Shown here piece after piece: positions 15,726-22,170 of a stretch of DNA of 35,731 nt (its first letter is position 1; every line of letters starts with the position of its first letter). The stretch is from an uncultured Acetatifactor sp. (lineage in GTDB: Bacteria; Bacillota; Clostridia; Lachnospirales; Lachnospiraceae), in the NCBI GenBank assembly GCA_910578185.1, contig CAJTPN010000022.1:14891-50621 (forward strand), given 5' to 3'. The position numbers and the translations under genes were made by a program. The notes under the pieces are model-generated. The model saw only the letters and a list, made by a program, of their open reading frames with translations, ran no database searches and was not told the origin of the DNA.

Positions 15726-17410
15726 TAAAATGCCTCTAACAGTCCTTTTAATCCCTGGGTTTCATAAATGTTTTTATAATATGCCACTTCAGCTCTGATA
15801 ATTTCATCAATTACCTGTATGCCCAACAATTCTACCGGAGCTTTGTCATCCGTCAAAAGATAAGTACCCGGTTCATACCTCACAAGTAAAGAAGCCACTC
15901 TCTCCATCATGTTAAATAATTCCTGATCCACAACCTTTCGTCGATTGGTTTCCAGATTGGCAATCATTCCTGTCCCGCAGGAGGCAAACAATTCACGATT
16001 AGTGGAACCCTTTACCTCCACCGTATATACCTCATCAAAAACGGAAGAAATGGTATCTGCCAGATATTGATTGATATTGCCCTCCCCGGTTCCGCGCATG
16101 TTCATATTGACCACCATAACGCCGCCTTCCTTCAAATGCTCCTTGACAAGTGTGAAAAATTCCACGGAAGACATCTGAAAGGGAATGGTAATGTCCTGAT
16201 AAGCATCTACCATGATCACATCGTACTTTTGGTTCACAGCATTCAGAAAAGCTCTCCCGTCATATGTGGTTACGGGAACATCCTCCGGCAGATAAAAATA
16301 ATCCCTGGCAAGCTTCGTAATCTTATCATCTATCTCTACGCCCTCCATTGCCATATCGCCAAAATACTTCCTGCACTGCGTGGCATAGGTGCCTGTTCCC
16401 ATACCCAGAATCAGCACTTCACAATCTTCCGGCTCCCTGTCCTTCAGCATCAACGGTGCCGCCATGGCATAATCGTAATACATTCCCGTCAGCCCCTGAT
16501 TTTTCATATAGATAGACTGGACGCCAAAAAGTACATTGGTTGAGAGGATCACGCTCCTGCCGCTCTCCTTCACCTGGAGATAGTTATACACCGATTCTCC
16601 TTCATATGCCAGATTGCTCTCCCAAAAAGCAAAACTGTCTGAATATCCCAGCGCACAGCAGCATAGATAGCACAACACAGACACTATCATTTTTCCCTTG
16701 CCCCCTGACTCCCTGACAAAAACCGCTTTCTGATCTGTGGCTTCCTTATGATGTGACACATTCCGCGCACTTCTGCCCGCACTGATAAAATACAAAATTC
16801 CCAAAACCAACAAAATTCCGGCAAAGATTAAAAAAGTAACGGAGGTTCCTACGGAGGGAATTGTCACAAAGGTAGGTACAAAGGTTCCGATAATACTTCC
16901 TATTGTGTTAAAGGCCCCAAGAGTCCCCACTACCTTTCCGCTCTCCTCCAGATTTCCCACGGAATATTTTGCCAGGGAAGGCGTCACCGTTCCCAGTAAA
17001 AACAGCGGAAAAACAAAAATAACCATACATGCCGCAAAAGCTGCGATAATCAGAAAATTACTGTTAACGGAAAAAATCAAAAGGGCCGAAACACCAAGGA
17101 TTACATATTTTCCCAATACCGGAATCGCCGCAATCCAGACGGCAGCAATTAATATTCTAGCATATAGCCTACCGGGATCCGGATGCTTATCCGCACTCCG
17201 GCCCCCGTAGATATTTCCAAGGGCCATTGCGATCATGATCGTCCCGATAATAATGGTCCAGACAATCTGAGAAGAGCTGAAGTAAGGCGCCAACAGCCTG
17301 CTGGCTCCCAATTCCACCGCCATCACGGACATACCGGCAAAGAATTCTGTCAGGTACAAAAAAAGTTTGTTTTTTAATATTGAGGGTGTGTGTTCCGTAC
17401 TTTTACCCAT
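15725..17410 (-). CDS. Membrane-fused spermidine synthase-like protein (polytopic membrane plus methyltransferase-fold domains)
   Basis: 561 residues from ATG 17410 (AAGG 8 nt and GGAGG 11 nt upstream; a longer frame to 17458 has no site). Residues about 15-215 contain some seven hydrophobic helices with GALGAFNTIGS-like MFS features (seen as VVGTLGAFNTIGSIIGTFVP). Residues about 240-560 form a spermidine synthase-like Rossmann domain: LILGMGTGTYATQC at about 334-347, then EGVEIDD, DGRAFL and DVIMVDAYQD. Fused membrane-spermidine synthase-like proteins are widespread and mostly uncharacterised; true putrescine aminopropyl transfer has not been shown for most. No speD or other polyamine gene is nearby. 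Followed by a translationally coupled small ORF. Confidence 0.85.
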   Translation of the reverse strand: MGKSTEHTPSILKNKLFLYLTEFFAGMSVMAVELGASRLLAPYFSSSQIVWTIIIGTIMIAMALGNIYGGRSADKHPDPGRLYARILIAAVWIAAIPVLGKYVILGVSALLIFSVNSNFLIIAAFAACMVIFVFPLFLLGTVTPSLAKYSVGNLEESGKVVGTLGAFNTIGSIIGTFVPTFVTIPSVGTSVTFLIFAGILLVLGILYFISAGRSARNVSHHKEATDQKAVFVRESGGKGKMIVSVLCYLCCCALGYSDSFAFWESNLAYEGESVYNYLQVKESGRSVILSTNVLFGVQSIYMKNQGLTGMYYDYAMAAPLMLKDREPEDCEVLILGMGTGTYATQCRKYFGDMAMEGVEIDDKITKLARDYFYLPEDVPVTTYDGRAFLNAVNQKYDVIMVDAYQDITIPFQMSSVEFFTLVKEHLKEGGVMVVNMNMRGTGEGNINQYLADTISSVFDEVYTVEVKGSTNRELFASCGTGMIANLETNRRKVVDQELFNMMERVASLLVRYEPGTYLLTDDKAPVELLGIQVIDEIIRAEVAYYKNIYETQGLKGLLEAF

Positions 17411-17487
17411 GATTCTACCTTCCTCCCTGTCCACTGTCTGCGGACATTCGCTGCACAATTTAAAACACCTTTTTGTAAATCCCTTCC

Positions 17488-17516
17488 ATTATAAATCCTC
17501 CGCCCATCTAAGGCAA
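17488..17516 (-). promoter_or_regulatory. Promoter of the spermidine-synthase-like gene
   Basis: Minus strand TTGCCT (17511-17516), 17-nt spacer, perfect TATAAT (17488-17493). It leaves a leader of about 70 nt. Confidence 0.7.
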
Positions 17517-17535
17517 TTCCTTTTTACGTCTCTTT

Positions 17536-18486
17536 TCAAAACATGCAAATTACCTGCCCAAGCGTTCCCTGATCATAAGCGGCCTTCAGCCGAACCGCCA
17601 ATCCGTCAACAACGCTCATAAAATATTCCCCTAAAGCCTCGCTGTTTTCATAATTATCCTGAAAGAATGCCTCCGCCGCCTTTTGAAACCCTCGTCTGAC
17701 TTCCTCCAAATCCCCTTGGGCCACCACCTCCCGTATCCTAAAATATGCTTCCTCCCCCAAATCCTGTTCCGTCAAAGGCTTTGCCCCCAAAATGTGAATC
17801 AAAACCGTTTCCAGGACCATACCGCCGATATTTTCCACCATATCTCGAAAGAATACATCCCTCCTTTCCAATACACCCATCACATAGTCCACGGGAAATT
17901 TCAGCAAAAATGTCTGTTCCAGCCGGACGCAGGACAGAAATCCGTATATTCTGTCAATTCCCCTATATTCTGACAAGTCTTTTAACACTGGATAATCCAG
18001 CGAAAGAATAGTACTCTGCGGATCAAACTTCATGTCATACCATTTAAAAAATTCCGGTAACCCTTTTATAAAGGTATCATTCAGACAATGATTTTCGTAA
18101 GAAACAAAATGCGGCAGCATCTCATTATAGTGTTCCAGCGCAGACTTTACCTTTCGCTCTACCAGCATCAGGCCAACTTCATATGCACGTTTTGCAGTCA
18201 TTCCTCCCTCTGGAAAATCGCCGTCCCCAAATCCGCAAAGCGATCTTATAAATGACCGCGACCGAGAATCATGCTCACCCTCTGCAGCAGACAAGGCTTC
18301 CGAGTCCCAGCCTTTTGTCTCGTGAATACAATATAGAACTGCCTCCATCAACTGCCCCGCTTTTTCATACGTAATGGAGCTGCTTTCAAAACCTGTATAT
18401 TTCTCCGCCAATCTGCCAACGATTGGAATCAGTTCTTCCATCCTATATATTTCGTTTCTTTCCTCATGATTTGATTCCATTATCAT
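17536..18486 (-). CDS. Unknown protein, resembles DUF6179
   Basis: 316 residues from ATG 18486, which overlaps the stop of the preceding gene (TGATG); an ATG two codons later is also possible. Largely helical and acidic, no signal peptide. Features seen: a Tyr/Glu-rich N-terminus (EERNEIYRMEELIPIVGRLA), HYNEMLPHFVSYENHCLNDT and RLEQTFLLKFPVDYVMGVLE. From memory this matches a Lachnospiraceae family annotated DUF6179, usually next to DUF6323; I could not check this. No function is known to me. Strict coupling to the upstream gene suggests the two products form a complex or work in one process. Confidence 0.7.
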   Translation of the reverse strand: MIMESNHEERNEIYRMEELIPIVGRLAEKYTGFESSSITYEKAGQLMEAVLYCIHETKGWDSEALSAAEGEHDSRSRSFIRSLCGFGDGDFPEGGMTAKRAYEVGLMLVERKVKSALEHYNEMLPHFVSYENHCLNDTFIKGLPEFFKWYDMKFDPQSTILSLDYPVLKDLSEYRGIDRIYGFLSCVRLEQTFLLKFPVDYVMGVLERRDVFFRDMVENIGGMVLETVLIHILGAKPLTEQDLGEEAYFRIREVVAQGDLEEVRRGFQKAAEAFFQDNYENSEALGEYFMSVVDGLAVRLKAAYDQGTLGQVICMF

Positions 18487-19019
18487 CACCCCCAGCAAAG
18501 CTCCTGCAAGGCTGCATAATACAAACCATAATCCCATCTCACCTGCTGATCAAATTTCGCATACTCCCCATAGCCGTCCGTTCCCTTATACCCTTCATAT
18601 CCCGCCCGGATGGCCTGTGCAAAATGATGCAGACAAGTTCCCTCCAGATAATCCAAATCTCCAAAGCAAAGCACTTCAAACTGTTCCTTCATCAGATGAA
18701 GCAGCTCCTCGTCCGTGATCTCATCCTGCATTTCGTTTTTAAAGAGATAAAAAATCTCCTGCAGCCTGATCACGGTATCCACATAGTTATTCTGATCAAT
18801 AAAATCGGAATCACAGAACTCATAGATAATCCTGGATGCAATCCCCTCTCCAAACTCAACCCGCTTCTGTTCACGCAAGGCATTACCCCGCTCCTGCAAG
18901 ATCAATTCCGCATCCTGTTCGCTTAGACGAAGTCCAAATTTCTCAGTAAATTGATTGGTTTTCATGACTCCGGCCAGTTGGTTTTGCCTCTGTAGTAACA
19001 CCATCCAGTTTTCTTCCAT
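18486..19019 (-). CDS. Unknown protein, resembles DUF6323
   Basis: 177 residues; ATG 19019 has AAGGAGG at 7 nt. Soluble, helical and acidic. Seen: LRLSEQDAELILQERGNALR and VEFGEGIASRIIYEFCDSDF, then IRLQEIFYLFKNEMQDEITD, which I recall as the conserved core of the DUF6323 family of clostridia. Unverified. First gene of a two-gene operon with the DUF6179-like gene, transcribed from an extended -10 promoter with a structured leader. Confidence 0.7.
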   Translation of the reverse strand: MEENWMVLLQRQNQLAGVMKTNQFTEKFGLRLSEQDAELILQERGNALREQKRVEFGEGIASRIIYEFCDSDFIDQNNYVDTVIRLQEIFYLFKNEMQDEITDEELLHLMKEQFEVLCFGDLDYLEGTCLHHFAQAIRAGYEGYKGTDGYGEYAKFDQQVRWDYGLYYAALQELCWG

Positions 19020-19039
19020 GATATAGCCTCCTTTTCCCG

Positions 19040-19135
19040 ACTCCCTTTCGCGTCGTCAAAGACGCATTGTTCTTGTCCCCTGCGAAAGAGCGCTATTCGA
19101 GCATTTCCTCAGCTAACGGCTCTTTCGGCCTCTTC
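19040..19135 (-). promoter_or_regulatory. Structured 5' leader of the DUF6323/DUF6179 operon
   Basis: Two hairpins are visible on the minus strand between promoter and gene: CGAAAGAGC (19083-19091) with GCTCTTTCG (19119-19127), 9 bp perfect, 27-nt loop; and GCGTC (19050-19054) with GACGC (19061-19065). No riboswitch class was recognised and neither hairpin is followed by a T-run. Could be a regulatory RNA element or an mRNA-stability structure. Confidence 0.4.
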
Positions 19136-19154
19136 CCGCCAGGGTGTAAAAACG

Positions 19155-19160
19155 ATTATA
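19155..19160 (-). promoter_or_regulatory. Extended -10 promoter of the DUF6323/DUF6179 operon
   Basis: Minus strand TGCTATAAT, i.e. TGn plus perfect TATAAT (19155-19160). No good -35 at the right spacing. It is back to back with a plus-strand promoter at 19187-19215. Confidence 0.5.
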
Positions 19161-19186
19161 GCATTTGAATAGACGGGATACCAGAC

Positions 19187-19215
19187 TTGTCTTTTAGATA
19201 ATTTTATGCTATAAT
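19187..19215 (+). promoter_or_regulatory. Plus-strand promoter
   Basis: TTGTCT (19187-19192), 17-nt spacer ending TGC, TATAAT (19210-19215): -35, extended -10 and -10 all present. The only plus-strand gene it could serve is the small ORF at 19322-19462 or an untranslated RNA. Confidence 0.55.
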
Positions 19216-19279
19216 ATAATTGTGGAAAAATACCTTTGATAATTGATAGATAGCAGGGTAAAGCCTGTTGTTAAATTGT

Positions 19280-19308
19280 TTGATATCATAGATATAAGAT
19301 GATATAAT
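19280..19308 (+). promoter_or_regulatory. Second plus-strand promoter
   Basis: TTGATA (19280-19285), 17-nt spacer, TATAAT (19303-19308). Transcription would start near 19315, only about 7 nt before the ATG of the small ORF, giving a nearly leaderless message. Confidence 0.45.
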
Positions 19309-19321
19309 GAATATATTCAAT

Positions 19322-19462
19322 ATGAAATTTCTGCGCAGGATCAACCGCTGGATAAATATCCATTGGATGACCCTCTTTGTCTGCCATTCTTATAAAATGC
19401 CCATCGCACCACGCTATTACAAACCATTTGTGCGCTTCCTGCCTGATACAATCCATATTTAA
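19322..19462 (+). CDS. Small ORF of unknown function (46 residues), possibly a gene remnant
   Basis: Open frame on the plus strand, extendable five codons upstream to ATG 19307. The product is basic and aromatic (RRINRWINIHWMTLFVCHS, ending PFVRFLPDTIHI) and looks coded rather than random. No ribosome binding site is visible, but two plausible promoters precede it. The N-x-H-W stretch faintly recalls the start of left-handed beta-helix acyltransferases, so it may be the truncated head of such a gene; this is a guess. It converges on the ABC transporter gene, 15 nt away. Confidence 0.35.
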   Translation: MKFLRRINRWINIHWMTLFVCHSYKMPIAPRYYKPFVRFLPDTIHI

Positions 19463-19477
19463 CTTAAACTATTTTCA

Positions 19478-21295
19478 CTACCCATTTTGATCTGTATCAA
19501 CTTTATCATTATTTCCCTCATCCGAATATCTTTTACTCTGAACGGAAAACATCTCCGCATATTTTCCTCCGGCTTCCATCAAAGTCTCATGGGTTCCCAC
19601 TTCTATAATCTTCCCCTGATTCAATACCACAATCCCGTCCATATCCTTTACGCAGGATAGGCGGTGTGTAATCAAAATAAGTGTCCTGCCCTGGGCCATT
19701 TTATATATCAGCTGATACATTCTCTCTTCAGCCAACGGATCCAACGCACTGGTAGGCTCATCCATAATAATGACGCTTGGATCCGTATAAATAACCCTCG
19801 CAATCGCCATTCGTTGAGACTGTCCTCCTGAAAAAGCCGCACCGGATTCATCAAACTCCCTAGTGACCTCTGTCATCAGTTTTTGTTTCAACGTTCCCAC
19901 ATATTCTTTCAACCCCACATCTTCCAATGCCTTCCACACCTTTTCCTCATCTTCGGTAAAATCTTCTGACAGCAATGCTATGTTTTCTTTTATCTGAAAT
20001 GCATATTGATTATAATCCTGGGCAACATTCCCTATAAACCTATGTATCGTTTCCTGTGTCAACTGACTATACGGTATATGATTCATCCGAATTTCCCCTG
20101 ACTCAGGCCGATACAGGCCCATAATGATATTCACCAAGGTCGTCTTTCCGGCTCCATTCTCTCCAACAATGGCTATTTTCTGCCCCTTCCGGATTTCCAT
20201 GCTGATATTTTCAAGTGCGAAAGATGACGTTCCAGAATAATGAAATGACACCTTTTCCAGACAAATCCCCTCAAACTCCTTAATTGATACCTCCTTGTCA
20301 CCGCATATCTCTTCTGAAACCGGCATATGAAGCAGTTCTATATAATTTCCTGCATAAAGGCTATGTGAAACTCCCTGGGGAATGATGTTGGACACCTGGA
20401 GCATCGTGTTGCTCAACTGGTTCACTGTCTGCGCCAAAGCCGTTAAGTCTCCTATGCTAAATACCTGTCGAATTACCCCGGCAATCAGATAAAGGTATGC
20501 AATACCAATATTCCCCACATTGAACAGCCAACTTCCTGCAATCGCTGTTGCAATAATCCGTGGCCAATGCTTTTTAATCAATCCTTCCCTGTCTGTCAGT
20601 TTCTCTTTATATAACCTTCCAAGCTTCCGGTCCAACCCGGTACTTTTAATATCCTTGGCATACTGCGGCAAATAGAATATTCTCGTAATATATGCAATCC
20701 TTCTGTCAACCCCGGTAAAATCCTGATCTGCCTTATAGCCATTTTTTGTATTTGCCACGTTTGCCCACATGGTCACTGCCATTCCAATAACTGCTATTAC
20801 AATCAGCACTGGGTCCGCAGTTATCAGGATCAAAAACAAACTTATTAATGTCAACAGCGTTTCCAGCAGATTTCCCAGATAATTTAGCATTCTGCTCACA
20901 TTCCTGTCCACCTGTGAAATAGCCCTCTGATACTTATCATAAAACTCGGGATTTTCCATGTCAGCCAGATCAATTTTTTTGACCACTCGAAAAAGTGCCA
21001 TTGACAATTCGCATTTAATCTTTTGATCTGTTTTCTGATAAACGTAATTGTTGAAAATATTGATAGAACACTGATATAAGAGTAACATACCAAGTTTTAC
21101 TCCAATTACAGCAAGAAAATATGGCATCTGTTCTCCTTGTGCCAAGCCCTCGATAATATACTTCAAGAAAAAAATACTAACTATGGAATTTAATAAACCT
21201 GTAATGACTTCTATAAAAATACAGAAAAACCGAACTTTAGAAATCTTAAACATTTCCTTATACATAAACATTAAGTTTTTCATACTGTTTTTCAC
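19478..21295 (-). CDS. ABC transporter, fused permease/ATPase, exporter of the RiPP cluster
   Basis: 605 residues; half-transporter expected to dimerise in the membrane. N-terminal membrane domain with about six hydrophobic helices (residues 20-310), then an ATPase domain with P-loop GENGAGKT (378-385), signature FSGGQSQ (488-494), Walker B VIIMDEP (508-514) and the H-loop in ILITHRLS. There is no N-terminal C39 peptidase domain, so leader removal must come from another protein, most simply the S8 protease of the cluster. The most C-terminal 15 residues are Asp/Asn-rich. ATG 21295 follows GAGGTG at 9 nt. It lies last in the operon, behind a terminator hairpin that separates it from the precursor genes. 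Role as peptide exporter (and perhaps immunity) is inferred from context. Confidence 0.9.
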   Translation of the reverse strand: MKNSMKNLMFMYKEMFKISKVRFFCIFIEVITGLLNSIVSIFFLKYIIEGLAQGEQMPYFLAVIGVKLGMLLLYQCSINIFNNYVYQKTDQKIKCELSMALFRVVKKIDLADMENPEFYDKYQRAISQVDRNVSRMLNYLGNLLETLLTLISLFLILITADPVLIVIAVIGMAVTMWANVANTKNGYKADQDFTGVDRRIAYITRIFYLPQYAKDIKSTGLDRKLGRLYKEKLTDREGLIKKHWPRIIATAIAGSWLFNVGNIGIAYLYLIAGVIRQVFSIGDLTALAQTVNQLSNTMLQVSNIIPQGVSHSLYAGNYIELLHMPVSEEICGDKEVSIKEFEGICLEKVSFHYSGTSSFALENISMEIRKGQKIAIVGENGAGKTTLVNIIMGLYRPESGEIRMNHIPYSQLTQETIHRFIGNVAQDYNQYAFQIKENIALLSEDFTEDEEKVWKALEDVGLKEYVGTLKQKLMTEVTREFDESGAAFSGGQSQRMAIARVIYTDPSVIIMDEPTSALDPLAEERMYQLIYKMAQGRTLILITHRLSCVKDMDGIVVLNQGKIIEVGTHETLMEAGGKYAEMFSVQSKRYSDEGNNDKVDTDQNG

Positions 21296-21301
21296 CTCTT
21301 C

Positions 21302-21338
21302 AAAAAGAGACGGACAATAAAGGCCAAAATGTCCGTCT
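21302..21338 (-). terminator. Intra-operon terminator between precursor genes and exporter
   Basis: AGACGGACA (21308-21316) / TGTCCGTCT (21330-21338), 9-bp perfect stem, followed on the minus strand by CTTTTTG. It would end most transcripts after the precursors and let a fraction read into the exporter gene. A decayed relative of the same element follows the other precursor gene. Confidence 0.75.
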
Positions 21339-21361
21339 TTTCATATTAAGTCAATATTAAG

Positions 21362-21496
21362 TTATGAGCATCCTGACACGCAGTTACCACAGTTTGCTCC
21401 GCTGGCATTTGTACATTCATTTACTGCATAAAATGATACTCTTGCGTTTTTTCTGAACTTTTTTACTAGTTTTCTTTTTTTTGATTCACTTTTCAT
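21362..21496 (-). CDS. Cys-rich RiPP precursor peptide, copy nearest the exporter
   Basis: 44 residues; ATG 21496 has AAGGAG at 9 nt. Layout: basic N-terminal leader (KKRKLVKKFRK), conserved NARVSFYAVNECTN (residues 17-30), then a Gly/Asn/Ser core with Cys at 28, 36, 39 and 43 (CTNASGANCGNCVSGCS). The Cys spacing is C-x7-C-x2-C-x3-C, suited to thioether formation by the radical SAM enzyme three genes upstream. No Gly-Gly cleavage site. It differs from its twin at 21767-21901 mainly in the leader's Lys/Arg choices and at core positions 31, 41 and 42. From memory it resembles the Cys-rich clostridial peptide families that accompany CcpM-type radical SAM maturases; unverified. It is too short for ordinary ORF cut-offs. 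Confidence 0.88.
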   Translation of the reverse strand: MKSESKKRKLVKKFRKNARVSFYAVNECTNASGANCGNCVSGCS

Positions 21497-21501
21497 TTTA
21501 A

Positions 21502-21766
21502 AATTCTCCTTATTATAATTTTGATATATAGTTATCCATTGGCCTTTTCAATTTATTTGCAGACATTACTGCTTTTATTCCAAGACACGACAAAAATACA
21601 AATACTTTCATGCTTAATCCCCCTATTCCTGCTATCCTTCTTCCACATTTCATTAGCCAACAGACAAAACATGATTTTAAGTCAATATTTTTGTGCCTCC
21701 TCTGAAAAGCAGGAACGCTAAAGACCAAAATGTCTATGCCATTTAGTCTATAACATTCTTGATAAC
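21502..21766 (-). pseudogene. Degenerate spacer between the two precursor genes, containing a decayed acyl carrier protein end
   Basis: This 265-bp stretch lies between the twin precursors. Its left end (21532-21558) is a near copy of the last codons of the acyl carrier protein gene with one base deleted, so it no longer ends that frame. Its right end carries a decayed copy of the terminator region (GACATTTTGGTCTTT on the minus strand, compare GACATTTTGGCCTTT after the other precursor) and a stray GAGGAGG. A minus-strand open frame across it (21513-21797) starts inside the neighbouring precursor, is Cys-rich by chance composition and has no recognised motif. Best read as the scar of a tandem duplication. 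Confidence 0.55.
21532..21558 (-). repeat. Copy of the acyl carrier protein 3' end with 1-base deletion
   Basis: Plus-strand TTATCCATTGGCCTTTTCAA matches TTATCCATTGGCCTTTTCCAA at 21940-21960 except for one missing C. Each copy is followed, about 36-38 nt on, by a precursor start codon, so the duplicated unit is acyl-carrier end plus precursor. Confidence 0.75.
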
Positions 21767-21901
21767 TCACGAGCATTTTTGCACACAATTTCCACAATTT
21801 GCTCCACTCTCATTTGTACATTCATTTACTGCGTAAAATGATACTCTTGCATTTTTTTTGAACCTTTTTACAAGTTTTCTTCTTTTTGCTTCATTCTTCA
21901 T
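21767..21901 (-). CDS. Cys-rich RiPP precursor peptide, copy next to the acyl carrier protein
   Basis: 44 residues; ATG 21901 with AGGAGG at 8 nt, stop TGA at 21767-21769. Layout identical to its twin: basic leader (KRRKLVKRFKK), NARVSFYAVNECTN (17-30), core with Cys28, Cys36, Cys39 and Cys43 (CTNESGANCGNCVQKCS). About 34 of 44 residues are shared, with the block 17-30 fully conserved, as expected if that part is read by the maturation enzymes. The core substitutions (Ala31 to Glu, Ser41-Gly42 to Gln-Lys) change charge, so the two products may differ in activity or act as a two-component pair. It begins 38 nt after the acyl carrier protein stop codon. Confidence 0.88.
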   Translation of the reverse strand: MKNEAKRRKLVKRFKKNARVSFYAVNECTNESGANCGNCVQKCS

Positions 21902-21939
21902 CCTTAATTCCTCCTGATTAATATAATTTGGTTATATGA

Positions 21940-22167
21940 TTATCCATTGGCCTTTTCCAATTCATTAGTAACAGTAGCTACAACCAAATCAATAGTATAT
22001 TGATTTTCTATTGCCAAAAACTCGTCTGGAAATTCAATTTCAAAATCTTGTTCAATAGAAACTATAGAAGAAATAAACTGAAGAGAATCCATATCTTCCA
22101 AAGTTCCTTCCTCACTGACACATACTCCGTTTTGTTCAAAGATTTCAATTATTTTTTCTTTAATCAT
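21940..22167 (-). CDS. Stand-alone acyl carrier protein of the RiPP cluster
   Basis: 75 residues, standard carrier-protein size. Seen: the phosphopantetheine attachment motif in LEDMDSLQFISSI, with Ser28 of D-S-L as modified residue, followed by the helix II/III pattern EQDFEIEFPDEFLAI and a final helix. It is distinct from the fatty-acid housekeeping carrier in that no fab gene is near. ATG 22167 has GGAGG at 8 nt, lying inside the end of the radical SAM gene (3-nt gap). Its carrier role in a peptide-maturation operon is unexplained: it could hold an acyl or aminoacyl group to be moved to the peptide, or the substrate itself. No adenylating or acyl-transferring enzyme is visible in the operon. 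Confidence 0.88.
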   Translation of the reverse strand: MIKEKIIEIFEQNGVCVSEEGTLEDMDSLQFISSIVSIEQDFEIEFPDEFLAIENQYTIDLVVATVTNELEKANG

Positions 22168-22170
22168 AAT

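Noticed and set aside
21513..21797. 94-codon minus-strand ORF between and across the precursor genes
   Set aside because: It starts inside a precursor in the wrong frame, has no ribosome binding site, and covers the decayed duplication spacer.
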